Shown piece by piece: positions 24,128 to 36,533 of a stretch of DNA of 64,000 nt. The notes below the pieces were generated by a model. The model was not told where the DNA came from. It saw only the letters and a list, made by a program, of their open reading frames with translations, and searched no databases. Position 1 is the first letter of the stretch. The number at the start of each line of letters is the position of its first letter. Source of the stretch: Kondoa malvinella (Eukaryota; Basidiomycota; Agaricostilbomycetes; Agaricostilbales; Kondoaceae); NCBI GenBank assembly GCA_039545315.1, contig BCIM01000001.1:1606807-1670806 (forward strand), in the 5' to 3' direction. The position numbers were made by a program, and so were the translations under genes.

Positions 24128-26767
24128 ATGGAGCACATCAAGGCTCCCAAGGTCCGCTTCTAGAGAGTGTTAAGTCTCGTCTGACACGGACAGCAGGTCG
24201 AACACGTCGGTTTCGTTCAAGGCGGCTGGCCTATTGCTTCGACCAGTGCGCGCAAGGAACCCGAGCGAGAGCGTTCTGGCACTCTGCACATCACACCTCA
24301 TCACTTGATCTTTGCTTTCGATGATCCTGCAAACGGAGAGCCAGAGTTTTGGCTTCCTTTCCCCATCTTGAGCAACTTGACATTGCATCCGCCAACGAGT
24401 TCTGCCATTATTCCGCTGGTAGCTCGCACTCGCACATTCTCTGCATATACCTTCCTCTTTCGCAGTCACACCAAAGCAAGCGAAGTCTGGGAATCGGTCA
24501 AAGGCATTGTCAATTCTACGACATCGCTATCTGCTCTCTACTCTTTCGCTCAAGGTCCAGATGTTGCCTCGCCAGATAGTCTGTCTTCAAAGCAGAGCTG
24601 GTCCCTCTACAAGCCGGAAGAGGAGCTATATCGCATGGGCGCCATGCCAAAACCTGGCACTTCGGAATCTCGCTCTGAAGCTTGGCGATGGACAGACGTG
24701 AACCACGATTTTGAGTTTTGCTCGACTTATCCTGCCAAACTTGCTGTCCCATCCAAGATATCGGATGTGACTTTGCGCTATGGCAAGACTTATCGTAGCA
24801 AAGCCAGAGTTCCGGCATTGGTCTATTTACATTGGGCGAATCTTGCGAGTCCTCTGATTTCTGTGTCTGTACTCGCTGACTAAGCAATCAGGGATCCATC
24901 ACACGTTCGTCACAGCCTATGGTCGGTCTGAAGAACGCCCGCTCAATCCAGGACGAGAAGCTCATCGAGGCAATCTTCCACTCGCACACTCAACATTCTA
25001 TATCAGACTCTAATACACCAACAAGCGGCGTCTATGGAGCCAAAGCTGCCAACCTCATCATTGACGCCCGACCGACAACGAATGCTGTTGCCAATTCCGT
25101 CAAGGGCGCGGGGACGGAGAATATGGAGCATTACAAGGATTGCAAAAAGGCTTATCTTGGGATAGACAACATTCATGTTATGCGGGAGTCGTTGCGCTTA
25201 TTGACAGATGGTATGCTTCTTTGCTTTTCTAATCTCTCATGTCTGACTGATGCGCTCCGCAGCCGTGCGCGATTCAGAATCGACTGGACATGTAGACCGA
25301 CAAGCTCTAAGAAGATCTGGCTGGCTCAGACATCTTTCGGCAATTCTAGAAGGTGCTGTTCTCATCGCAAAGAATGTTCACGTCGCCAACTCGCACGTGT
25401 TGGTTCATTGCTCGGACGGCTGGGATAGAACAGCTCAGCTTTCGGCCATCGCTCAACTTTGCCTCGACCCTTTCTACCGAACGATCAAAGGCTTCGCTAT
25501 ACTCATCGAGAAAGACTGGTTATCATTCGGTCACAAATTCGCACACAGAGCAGGTCACCTCGTTCCGGACCGAACGAATTTTGTCTCCATACAAAGCGAT
25601 GCTCAATCAGCTCAAGCGGCATTTTTGGCATCTGTCCAAAAGAATCTTGCCTTCTCCTCATCCGCCTTTAAGGAAACATCACCTGTTTTCCACCAATACC
25701 TCGATTGTGTTTACCAGATCATGCGACAATACCCAAAACGCTTCGAATTTGACAGCAGACTGCTCGAAGCGCTCTTCTACCATCTTTACTCGTGTCAATT
25801 CGGCACCTTCCTATACAACTCGGAAAGCGAAAGACGGAACGGATCTTCAAATCCAGCGGACACGACTAGATCAGTTTGGGAGCTGTTTTTCACGGCGAAC
25901 GGAAGTCCCAAGGCAGAATATCTGAACGCACAGTACGACTCAAAGCTGGATGATCCGAAGGACAGGTCAGTAGAAGCGGATCAGGGCGTACTTCTTCCAA
26001 ATCCAGCAAAAGTTGCTTTTTGGCATGAAGTTTTCCACAAGACAGAAGAGGAGATGAATGCAGCGGATCTGGAAGAGTCACCGCCAGCTATTATCGAGGT
26101 GGAGAGCAGCGCGGACGATCCTGTGGTGTCCATCATCGAAGGAGCAAATAGCGGGATGGTCGATAACATTAATGCTCAAGGTCAACGCAAGGACGAGAAT
26201 GGTCCAGTCCGCTCGTCATCTCCTGCCTATGGCTCTTCTGCCGGTATCGCACATTCAGCAGCCGCTCCTGTCCAGTTCCAGAATGCCGTTCAATCAGTCT
26301 GGAAGTTTGGCGGATCATCGTGGAAGAGTCTGCGTTCGACGTACCAGGAAGCTGTGAAAGACTTTAACGGCCCAATATCTCCTACTTCGACCGATGCTCC
26401 GCAGGCCCAATCAAGTCGACCGAGCAGGACACTTGCGCATGAAGCTGAATTGGGAACATGGAGAGCACCTCGAGCGAATGGTGGAAGTCGGCCTGCATCT
26501 CAAGCTGGTTCGCGAGCTGGCTCAGGACCGAGTTCACCTGGCAAGAGTAAAGCAGAGCTTCCATCATTACCTGCTGTCTCAAAGCCGACGCCGAGTACAT
26601 CATCCTCGTCTCGAGCGCCTGATTCAGCCTCGAACCCTTGGAAAACGGAACAGCAGTCAAGTATTGATACCAATGTTGTACAGAATCTCAAGATTGACGA
26701 TATGCCAGTCGCAAAAGAGTCTCAGCCAGATAAGACTTCAATAGATCCGCTAGGCGTTGGTTTATAA
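24128..26767 (+). CDS. YMR1: myotubularin-type phosphoinositide 3-phosphatase
   Basis: Myotubularins remove the 3-phosphate from PI3P and PI(3,5)P2 on endosomes and vacuoles. The ATG at 24128 opens MEHIKAPK, which an intron joins to VEHVGFVQGGWP and a GRAM/PH-like domain (GTLHITPHHLIFAF). The phosphatase part shows LRYGKTYRSKARVPALVYLH, ITRSSQPMVGLKNARSIQDE, DARPTTNAVANSVKGAG, the ENMEHYKDCKKAYLGIDNIH element, and the catalytic CX5R loop HCSDGWDRTAQ, with Cys, Asp and Arg all present. The tail of some 200 residues is Ser/Pro-rich and disordered. The intron at 24845-24891 starts GCGAGT, so it is a GC-AG intron. A further intron interrupts LTDA/VRDSES. It converges on ATM1. Confidence 0.94.
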
Positions 26768-26933
26768 GAGGGTTTGTGTTATTTAGTGTACACTCATTGG
26801 AAACGATGACTTGTACGTATGGTAAATATCCCTGTTTGTAGTGCGTGCTTGCGCCCAGCCACTAGAGCGACTACCTCGCTTGCAGCTTACTTTCAATGCA
26901 ATCTCTATCTAACAATGCTCTATAACAGCCCGT

Positions 26934-29666
26934 CTAATTACTTGTACCCTCGTACGTGTCCCTGAGACTCTCCATGTCTGCTTCGCTCGCTGTTCCGATC
27001 TGATCTGTTTGCTGTGCTTCCCAAACTATACTAATCGTCAGTGTTGTCAAAGCACTCCTGCGAAACATGCTCACGACTTGCGTATACACCATCTCGTTCC
27101 AAAAGCTGTGCATGTGTGCCTTGTTCAGCGACGGCTCCATTTGCGAGCACGATGATGAGATCTGTGCAGTATTCAGCGAAGGTCAGCTGTTCGACGATTT
27201 CAAGCTCACCGGCATCCGCAACCGTTTTCAGTCTAGAGGCACGTCAGAGGAGATAGAAAAGTGTGATCAAAGTACTCACCTATGCGCGATGAAGACACTT
27301 GTCCTGTGCCTGTCCAGCAGATTAGTGTTGATATTCCGCATTAGCTCAGTTTCGGTATATGTGTCGAGTGCCGATGTCTACGAGATATCAGGGGAGACCG
27401 CGACAGCGCGAGGAGAGCTCACCGCTTCATCAAAGAACAGAATAGGCGAATCTTTCAGCAACAGCCTGGCGACTGCCAGCCGTTGCTTCTCTCCACCGCT
27501 AATCATCAGACTGCCGAAACTCATCAAACGAATACACGACGCAGAGTATGCAACATACCCTCGTTCGCCGACTTGGGTCTGCCACTTGTCCGGAAGCGAC
27601 TCAATAGTATTCAGCACATTCGCCTGTGCGGCCGCGTGTTTGACTTCTTCATCTGTAGCATCAAGACGACCATAGCGTATGTTGTGCATGATATCAGAAT
27701 GGAAAAGAGGTGTATCTTGAGGTACAACGCCAATAGCCTTGCGCAAGCTTTCGAGGTCGACCTCCCGGATATCTTGACCATCCACTAGCACGCGGCCGCC
27801 ACTGACATCGTAGAAGCGGAAGAGTAATCTCAAAACTGTAGATTTACCGCAGCCTGATGGACCGACGATCGCTACTTTCTTGCCAGCTGGAATGGTGAAA
27901 GTCGCATTCTTGAAGATTGGCCGATCGTCACGATAGCCAAAGGAGACGTTCTCGAAGCGAATCTCGCCTCCTTTTATCGCTAACGGCTTAGCTTCGTTGC
28001 CCGACTATTGACTGGTCAAGTTTAGACAGACAGTCGAGCGCGACTGCATACTGTGATTTTCAACTTGGTATTCTGCAAGCTGAACAAAGTGTCCATATCG
28101 ATCAAACTTTGTCTGAGTTCTCGATAGACCGTTCCTGCTCTTGCTTGTCAGAACATTCCTCGCCACGCGAATTGTGCTTACCGAGAAAGTTGAGTGGCAA
28201 GCTGAGTTGGAAGACAAGCTGGTTGACCATGACCAAGTCACCGACAGTCATTGTGCCTATACATCAAATTAGCAGGCCATATACTGACTGTCCGACTACT
28301 GACCAGCCATAACACCTTGAGTCGCCAGAATCATGATCAAGGTAAGCGCTCCGGAAAAGATGACACTCTGTCCAGAATTGAGCAGCGCAAGTGATGTAGC
28401 AATCTTGACTGAAGCCTTCTCATACGCCAGCATAGCTTTATCGTACTGTCGAACTTCGAAAGCTTCGTTATTGAAATGTTTGACAGCTTCGTAGTTGATG
28501 AGCGAGTCGACAGAAATGGTTGCGGCTTTGTTGTCTGCTTTATTGGCGTCTTTGCGGAAACGCGTTCTCCAGCTTGTCGTTTTAATGGTGAACCAGGTAT
28601 ATGCACCCATCGTAGCAGCTGTGGCCACGGCGAAGCTAGACCCATATTGGTATGTCTGCTCTGTGTTAGTATGATATGCTAGAGGGGAAGTTTGAGCACT
28701 CACAAGAATAGCACAAACCATGCCCATCTCTAACACAGTCGGTACGACATGGAAAACAAGCGAAGTAAGAAGGAAAGATATGCCCCTGCTCTTCCGTCAG
28801 AAAAGTATCCTGCAGCTAACACTGACGACCCACTTCGTCCCTCTGTCCATCGCTCTTGTTAGACCTCCAGTCTGTCTTGTCAGGTGGAAAGCTTGATCGA
28901 GATTGAGCAGATGACCAAAAACATTGCATGCTACACGTCGGATCGCACTTTGTGCGACATTGGCGAAAACGGCATTGCGTAGTTCCGAGAAGATGGTCGA
29001 GAAGATTCGGGCCAAACCATCTACAGTTCAGTCAATACGAGCGCTTTGACGCGGATCAGCTACACACAGCCTACAAGACCAGTACCGGCTACTGTCCAGA
29101 ATGTTTGTTGGCTTGTCAATTCAGATAAAGGGACATTGAGAGAGTCGACAACGGATTTGAAGTAGAATGGAACTTGTACGTTGAGTAGCTACGACGCTCT
29201 CTAAGGATCTGCGGCAACTCGTAATGACCTAGCCTACCTTTCCAGCTACTAACAGACCCACAGCAAGCACTACTCGAGTCTTTGTCCCGCTGTCGCCCTT
29301 TGGCCAGATGTTTGGCAGCAGCTGTTTGACGATCGCATAGTCCTTCTGCCTTTGTGTCCGTGTGTCAACGACTTCTTCGGCTTTAGCAAGCGCTTGATCA
29401 GGTTTCTGTTCAGCTTTCGTGTCTTCATGCGGATGTCTGTCGTTCGCATTTCGTTGCCCAATAGTATCCGGCACAGATTTCGCTAAGGACGCATGGCTTC
29501 TGAAGTGTACAAGGCTACTTTTTGGCTGCTGTTGTTGAATTGCAGTGCACGCAAGCGATTTCAAGGGTGTATACAAGTTGCTTCTGTCGGCCAGATGCCA
29601 GGCAGACAAGGTATTAGAGCACTTGGGTATCCTCCTGATTGGCGTTTGCCATAGTCTATGGTACAT
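26934..29666 (-). CDS. ATM1: mitochondrial ABC transporter Atm1
   Basis: Atm1 exports a glutathione-linked sulfur compound from the matrix and supports cytosolic iron-sulfur protein assembly. The N-terminus from 29666 ([15 protein letters not shown]...) is rich in Arg and Ser, as in a presequence. An in-frame ATG at 29744 would lengthen it. The sequence then shows [17 protein letters not shown], typical of this family, and membrane helices. The nucleotide-binding domain has [21 protein letters not shown]-loop VVPQDTPLF, signature [14 protein letters not shown], Walker [14 protein letters not shown] and H-loop FIAHR. The 39-base intron at 27520-27558 lies just before the signature, giving [14 protein letters not shown]. 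The tail ends DTYEGTSN. About a dozen short introns are needed. Confidence 0.93.
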
Positions 29667-29844
29667 ATAGGCGAGCTCGCCCTCTAGCACAGAACGAAAG
29701 AAGAAGTTGGCGGTCGTAATCAACTCATTGGCTGGAAATAGCATCGCTTCATGCTCAAGCTTGCTTGCTTCGGAGGGCCCGTCTTACGTGCGCTGTCTGG
29801 TCTCTGTCCAATCATACATTGTGCCACAATACTTCTATACCCAT

Positions 29845-32384
29845 CTATGCTCGCAAGAGAGTCGAATACTCCAGCATCAGCCTATAGACATACACCTGCA
29901 CAGCATAACACATCAGCACACATCAGCAGTACATTACTTTGAGACATACCTCCATGTCCGCTTGCCTCACGTTCCTCCTCTTCCACCTTGAACCTGCCAA
30001 TGCGATATCTCTCAATGCCCTATCTGGATCAAACAGCGCTCCTTCTTCTGCTAGCGGATCGATAGCTTTGACTGGTTCGCTCTTGGGTGATAGCGGGACC
30101 AAGACTGGACTGGTAGCTGAAAAGTCTGTGCCATTGAAGAGAATCTCCTTTGCTTTTGCCTTCTTCTTGCCTTTGCCCTTGCTAGCTTCTAGCATTGCAG
30201 CGGCTAATGCAGCGGCTGCTTCTTCCTCTGCAGCTGTAATGTTTGTTGCTGTCTTGACAAGCTCAGATGGAAAACCAGTAAAGAAGGATTGTATGTTGTG
30301 AATTTCGCTGTAAGATGTTGACAATGGGATATAGTGATACCTACGCTCGATAAGCATCATATGATCAATATCTTCGGTGAACTCACCAAGGCACAGCCCA
30401 ATTGTTCCAGAATTCTTGCTGAATAGTAGCCTTCATCACCGCACACCGACTCTCCATCAACGCCAAAAACTTCGGACTAAGCCCAACCTCATCCAGGTCT
30501 ACCAATAGCTTGTGCTTCCAAGCTTCACTAAGCGGAGTAGGTACTTCGACTCGATAGCCTTGTTTCTGGATCTGCTGACATTCGCCTAGTTTCGGGTCGC
30601 AAGAGAGAGCAACGTCCATAGTGAGGTTGTTGACTTTCCCAAGTGGTGCAGAGAGGGACAGAAGAGATGAGGTGCTGGCATCCAAAGTGACAAGCGTTCG
30701 TCTCGGTTGTCGAGATTCATCAATGGGCACGATGAGAGGATTCTTGCCGGCTTTGCGATCCGCAATCGAGATTCTCGAGCCTGCAGCTTGTCGGCCGTCA
30801 TCGTTAGCGAGCGAGACAAGACGTTGTTTCTGGAAATGAGGTGCATGGCCGATTGGCGTTTCTGCTCCGCGAGTGACTTTGCCGCGCCAGAAGATTGTGT
30901 TGTCCTTCTCTGACCACGGCACATCGGCAGTGACTTTTCTTCGACCTTTCTTCAATTCCCAGTCGTAGGTGAATTCCGACGACGGCGACCAGTAGTGATG
31001 CGATGGGATGAGGAGATCACCAAAGCCTGCTGGTTTGGAAGGCGAGAAAAGTGGGTAAAGGAAAGGAATCGATCGAGTGTTGGTGAAGAAGGCGGAATGG
31101 AAACCGTGTATGGCAGGGTTGCGGCAAACTTCCGAAAAGGTGTTTGCGGCGACGCTGAACGTCAATTCTCTGGCAGGTGGAAGCAATGCACCACCGTGTT
31201 TTGGTCTTCTCCGACTGCCGACCGAGCCGTAAACAGCATTGTTATGCGATGTCAGGATCTGAGGCGATTGAGACATATCTAGATTCTGTGCTGATAGCCG
31301 TTCTTGTCGCTGTCGATCTTCTGATTCAGACGCTCGTAGCGAAGTGGTCAGACGACGAGAGGCAGAATTGGGCGGGCAGGCGCGCTTGAAGACCTCCCAG
31401 GTTGTTCCGATCAGGTATCTATCGCCTTCCGGTTTCCATTCTAGACTGAAAGGCAGCATGTCGGCTAGGGGATCCGTGTTATCTGTTATGCCTCAGCATC
31501 GCAATCTGCAAGGAGACTGAAAAGCACGCACTCTTCTCTACATCGTCTTCAACAATTCCCCATTCTGCCAATTGCACAGTCTGCCTTATCTCAGGTAAGA
31601 TACGTCCTTCCAGCCTCTCATTGATTGCAATATCCATATCAGGCAGATCCTTGACAAAAGCTTGAATCATCTCTTCAAAAGCCAAAGCAGGAGCCCAGCG
31701 ACCGCTTTTGGAATTGACTTGACTTTTGCCGTCCTTGATGGAGACGATAGACACGCCTGGAAGCTGACTGAGCGTTTTGGTTCGTTGTCGCAGAGTGCTT
31801 GGCGAGAGTGCAGCAAAAGGTTGCAGGTCAACCATGAGCTGGTCGTACTCGTCTACCAGTGTGTGGTTGCGCGCTTCTGCGAAAGCATACCACTGTTCGA
31901 AGCCTGCTGGTGCTTCTTTGCCATAGCGAGTGCGGTAGGTGCTTTTAGCTTGCGCGAGAGATTGAGATTGGCGGTTGATGAGGGTTGTATGCCTCTCTCG
32001 CGCGCGTTGTAAGAGAGTGAGGATAGGATGAAGTACAGCAGATCGTTCTGCTGAAGTGAAAGGAGCGGCTAGATATGTATTTATGTAGCCTGAGAGCGCA
32101 TGCTGGCTTTGTGCGAGCTGATCTTTCTGTTCCGGTGTTGAAAGAGATGTCGCAGAGTAGATAACAAGCCCGAGGATGGCCAAGAGCCCCAGATAGAGGT
32201 ATGGACGTCTCCCCTGTCTTCCAGACTTGCTGCCAACGCGCAACGGAGGTGAAGGACCTCTGCTGCCGCCTACGGGTGTGCTTGATCTGCTCGTTGGTGC
32301 AGACGAGATGCGATTGCGATAGCTTGCAGCAGGAGCTTCCAGGTCAATGCGACTGAAAGTGCTTTTCTCGTTCCTCACATCCAT
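29845..32384 (-). CDS. GT90 family (CAP10-type) glycosyltransferase
   Basis: This type II membrane protein has a disordered cytosolic N-terminus (MDVRNEKSTFSRIDL...) and one hydrophobic span near residues 64-80 (PYLYLGLLAILGLVIYSA). The lumenal catalytic part includes DNTIFWRGKVTRGAETP, WKHKLLVDLDEVGLSPKFLA, ESRCAVMKATIQQEFWNNWA and VPWYHYIPLSTSYSEI, which follow the CAP10 (GT90) motif order. The last exon gives YRLMLEYSTLLRA. Cryptococcal Cap10 and relatives such as Cxt1 add xylose to capsule or glycolipid mannans; the donor and acceptor here are unknown. It lies directly upstream of ATM1 on the same strand, and about 420 bases downstream of the GT69 gene. Confidence 0.88.
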
Positions 32385-32802
32385 GCTTGCAGCGCAGACC
32401 TTGCCCAGCTAAAATTCGCGCGAACAAGCTGCAAAAGGATATCTCGAGCTCCAAAGCCTTGCGATGTTGGAGAGACACTATGCAGACATGTAAGGGTATA
32501 GACACACTTCTTGCGGACTTCTCGCTAGGTCGTATGGAAAGAACCTTTTTGGCTCAAGCTCGAGAAGTCGCGACTCGCGTTTTGCAGATTGCAATATCTC
32601 CAGATGGTCAACAGCTATATCAAGACACGCAGTACAAGTGCACAATGATAGACCCGTTTCTCGCATGACTCCGCAGATCCCTTCCCGCTCCTTCCCTTCA
32701 TTCGTTTCATCTGGTATACAATGCTGCTCGAACTGGTCAGCGTAAGGCGCAGAGAGACACAATGAGAGCGACGTACTGGATATAGTGAACAAGGCACATA
32801 TT
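32385..32802. other. intergenic region between GT69 and GT90
   Basis: This is 418 bases between the stop of the GT69 gene and the start of the GT90 gene, both on the minus strand. It should hold the GT90 promoter. Frames at 32387-32668 (plus) and 32478-32843 (minus) are open but look like chance. Confidence 0.4.
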
Positions 32803-34928
32803 TCATCGGATCTCGAGCAGTGACAGATCATAGCTCGCCCCATGCTGTACGACTATTGAGCCAATGATCGAGCTGAAGAACAAGAACCACTCACAACGAT
32901 CATGCCTGACAATCCTCGGGTCACCACTATAGTTCTTGAGCGGTTCCCAGACAGGCTCAACGTCCGGTCCTTCAATGTCACCTGCTCCGTCCCATCCCCA
33001 GCACCAGACTAATTCAATCAGCTATCATCCAATAGTCGAATGAACAAGGACATACCATAACCAGGAGGCTCTTTGAAGTCCAAAGGCTCACTCTCTTCCG
33101 GTCGGAAAAGTCGATCATGTGGTCCGAACCAAGAACGATCTTGCGGATCCGAATTAGGATCATCTGGATGCCCTCCCAATCTTGAGAACGCTCGGATGAT
33201 AGTTAAATTTCTTCTATCTGGGTGAATGACATCCCAGACTTGCTGTAAGGATCGGGATATATATCATCAGCGGAATGCCAAAGACTAAAACCCAATCTTA
33301 CCTTATCGTAAGCCAGTTTCACACGAGGCACCATCAAAATCCGTCCATAACCAGCTTCCCAATAATCATTACAGATCAAAGAACATTCACTAGCCGAACA
33401 TTCTCCATCGCCCAAACGAGCCATACGGAATCGAACATGCGGATGAGCATACATTGGTGCTGGATCCAAGACAGCGATACCATTCCAGCAGGATTGAACT
33501 TGTATAGGCAAGTGACGCTGGAATCGATGGCCTGATTCTGGGTCGCGGAAGATGGCTTCAAAAGGTGCGTTTTCTAAAGCAGTGCCGTTCATATCTCTGG
33601 AAACCCAGTTATCGCTGTGCACCCTATTAGCTTTGGGAAGACAAGGGGGAATGAAGAGCGTACTAGAAGACCGGCTGGTTGATCTCGTCGTGGTAAATGT
33701 AATCCGCTCCGCAAGTGATACCGGCATTTTGACGACGACTTTGCCAGATGAGCTCGAGCACATCATCTACACATGGCAGGACATCGTTTTGGAAGATGAC
33801 CGAGTCGAAAACCTAACGATAGATAAGTCTAGCTCTTCAAGGGTTGAACATCAAAAGCGCACCTCTCCTTCAGCATCCCGCAACTCTTGCAAAGGAGCCA
33901 GAGCAGCGTTTCGAACTTCTGCAAGGTATTCGATGCGATGATGGAAAGCACCTCTTGTCCGCAAACTTGTCCTGATGATGACTCGCAATCCTACACTTCT
34001 TGCCAAAGCATCAAACAGTCTCAGCAGAGCTTTCGTTTGATCTGTTGATCCGTTTTCATACACCGAAACAAAGACGTTCTGGAACCCAAGGATGGAAGAG
34101 ACTTTGAACATGGTCGAGAATAAATCGGGGATAATGTCGAACGAATTGTAAAGGTTGATGGCGAAAAAGTACTTGTGCCCATCTTGCCAATTACCCACGT
34201 CTGCTCGATGTTTGGCATTCGCGACCGTCTTGCCTTTGCCAGACCCAAGACCATCATCTTTTGACCTATCCACATCTTTTGCGAATCGAAGATGTTTGCG
34301 ATCAGGTGATTTAAAGATCCGATCGACTTCTTCGCTCTGATCACCATGATCAAACCCTCCTTTTGCCATCCAAGCTTTTGGTACCACGCGATTGAGTAAT
34401 TTAACCGCTGATCTTCGCTTATCCTCCCTTTGATACCCTACTAAAGGTTCATAACGCTCATACACTTGTCGCCTATACGCCGGTTGGACTGTTCGAGTGC
34501 ATTCTTTGGTATGATAGCCAGGCATGGTAGAAAGGACGTTGAAAACGCGATGCCGTTGTGCGAGGGTAGGAGTGTAGTAAGGGTTGTGTCTAGTTCCACC
34601 TACGCGATTGGAATGCGCCCAAGTAGGTGCTTTGGTTCCAGGTATGGCCCATGATTCGCCTGAAGAAGGTTGCAAGGATTGCGCGACGAGCAGACCAACG
34701 ACTATGCCAATCATAAGCGAGCCAACAGCAGGTAACTGTACACATCTCAGCGCGAAGCACAGAGAGCAAGTATCCGCTCCTTACTTTGCGTTTAAGGTAT
34801 GCATAAATCAAGCCAACGGATAGAGGTTGAGCGGGATTCAGCTGTTCGTCTAAGCCAGGGACACCCTTTTCGTTATTCGACATGGAAATTGAGTCATTAT
34901 TCTTGCGTCTGCGTGGTGTTGTAGACAT
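32803..34928 (-). CDS. GT69 family (CAP59/CMT1-type) mannosyltransferase-like protein
   Basis: The N-terminus MSTTPRRRKNNDSISMS is cytosolic, followed by one hydrophobic span (MIGIVVGLLVAQSLQ). The catalytic part shows KYFFAINLYNSFDIIPDLFS, FVSVYENGSTDQTKALLRLF, RGAFHHRIEYLAEVRNAAL, FQNDVLPCVDDVLELIWQSR, DNWVSRDMNG, LPIQVQSCWNG, GECSASECSLICNDYWEAGY and GRILMVPRVKLAYDK. These are the hallmarks of the CAP59/CMT1 alpha-1,3-mannosyltransferase family. Cryptococcal members act in capsule synthesis. The last exons give VWCWGWDGAGD and a terminal VQHGASYDLSLLEIR, stop at 32803. The acceptor here is unknown. It is divergent from the first thioredoxin. Confidence 0.9.
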
Positions 34929-35301
34929 TTTGGGTCGCGCCTGGCGATCACTTTGCAGATTCTTGCAGTGAAAGAGTGGAAGGTTTGGGTCCGCTCGCGT
35001 CTTGTCTGTGTCGCGGCAGGCACAAACAGACGCTTCTATGGCGACAGGCTACACTACACAGCGGTCTTGGGTGAAGTTACGAGGTGCTGCTTCCTTTGAG
35101 GTGAACGTTCTAAAGCATCTTCCGGAACGTTTTAAGCTTCCGTTTCTCGAGGAGACGGTAAAGTCAGCACTCCTTGCGCAACAACCCAAACGATCGTCAT
35201 CATTCTCTCCCGCCTAGCAGCTCGTTCATTCACCACTACAACAAGGTACATCTCAACTGAATTTGATACAATTCATTTGAACTGACCACTATCGCAGAAA
35301 T
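34929..35301. promoter_or_regulatory. divergent region GT69 / thioredoxin with a small open frame
   Basis: This 373-base region must hold promoters of both flanking genes. It also contains an ATG-started frame of 59 codons at 35038-35217 (MATGYTTQRSWVKLRGAASF...) ending 84 bases before the thioredoxin start. That frame could be an upstream ORF in the thioredoxin leader, a tiny gene, or chance. It shows no family resemblance. Confidence 0.35.
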
Positions 35302-36139
35302 ATGGGAGTCAAGGTTATCTCTAGCATGGACGAGTTCAAGTCCGCCGTACGCCTGCAGTCTCTTAAAAGTCAGCCAGGCTAATATTCAAATAGATTGCAT
35401 CTCCTGCTGGCGCAGTCATTGATTTCCGTATGTTTTTTATCGCGTCATACAAAGACTGCTGACTGATGGTATGCACAGACGCTGAGTGGTGAGTATGGCC
35501 GCGCATTGTATGAACTGTGCTTACTTGTGTCCTTGCAGGTGCGGGCCGTAAGTAGCTTGTCACAGAGCAAAATACAGCTCTGATTCGTGCCACTTCAGAT
35601 GCAAGATGATCAGCCGTACGTCCCTATCCTACCAGCTGTCACACTAACTTATCAAGATCGTGTCGGCGTACAGCCAAATTCGAGGCAGTAAGTTTTCCAG
35701 CAGTTTCGATTCAAGCACAGCTTATTTGTTGTACCAAGTTCTCCGACGAGATCACCGCCCTTGGATTCTACTCGATCGACGTTGATGCCTGCCCAGACGT
35801 AGCTGCCGAATGCGGCATCCAGGTGAGCCCTTTATGTATTCTTTTAAATCCAAGTTGACCAAATTGTCGTTTTTAGGTCAGGGAATCTCTCTGAAGCCTC
35901 TGCTTGACGCTGACACTTTCCGAAAGGCGATGCCTACGTTCCAGGCCAGTCACTCGTGCTATTGCTCTGAACGTCGAGCTAACAGCCATGCAGGCCTACA
36001 GGAACGGCAAGAAAGAAGCAGAAATGAAGGGAGCTATCCCCAAATCTCTCGAGGTGCGCATTTCTTATACCCAGCAGAATGTCTAGCTCAATTGGATCAG
36101 GCCATGCTTCGCTCAGAGGCCGAGAAGGCAAGCGCTTGA
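35302..36139 (+). CDS. TRX1: thioredoxin (copy 1)
   Basis: Thioredoxin is a small dithiol reductant for ribonucleotide reductase, peroxiredoxins and other proteins. The gene is split into about ten tiny exons that join to MGVKVISSMDEFKSA, ASPAGAVIDF, AEWCGPCKMISP with the intact CGPC site, KFEAFSDEITALGFYSIDVD, CPDVAAECGIQ, AMPTF-QAYRNGKKEAEMK carrying the cis-proline, and GAIPKSLEAMLRSEAEKASA. Length is about 105 residues, normal for the family. The intron at 35945-35993 is read as GC-AG (GCCAGT donor), since the GT choice would insert extra residues into the conserved MPTF strand. The last intron ends at GATCAG before GCCATG. A second thioredoxin follows in tandem. Confidence 0.92.
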
Positions 36140-36533
36140 CTGTCCAAGCCAAAGTTATAGCATATGCATACAGTATGAAATATTGGGCCATCTGTTTTTA
36201 TTTTCGTTCCCTTCTTTACCGTCCTGTTTGTCTCTTGTCGTGCTCTTGTTCTACCATCGTCAGTTGTGTTCATATTGGATGATTAGTAGTTGTTTCATGT
36301 TCAAGCACGGACCCCTTGAATTTGTTTGGCTTTGAGGGCACGCTTTCTTCCTTTCTTGCTCTGCATCCACCAAACCTGGTCACTCTCTACGGAACTTACT
36401 TCAAGCTTCAGATCAAGACGTGAGTCGGGTGCTTTAGCTGTCGCCAGTCTGACGCGTCGATGCCTAGTTCAATCACAGACAATCGAGATTGCGCTCTCTG
36501 AGATTCGGCCGCGAGCTAATGTTCAACACCAGA
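36140..36533. other. intergenic region between the two thioredoxins
   Basis: This 394-base spacer between tandem thioredoxin genes is T-rich just after the first stop, as expected for a 3' end. The rest is presumably the promoter of copy 2. No family-like frame is seen. Confidence 0.4.

Noticed and set aside
29845..34928. A larger glycan or secondary-metabolite gene cluster around the GT69/GT90 pair.
   Set aside because: The neighbours (ATM1, thioredoxins, FunK1 kinase, pirin) have no evident link to glycan synthesis, so only the two-gene pair is supported.
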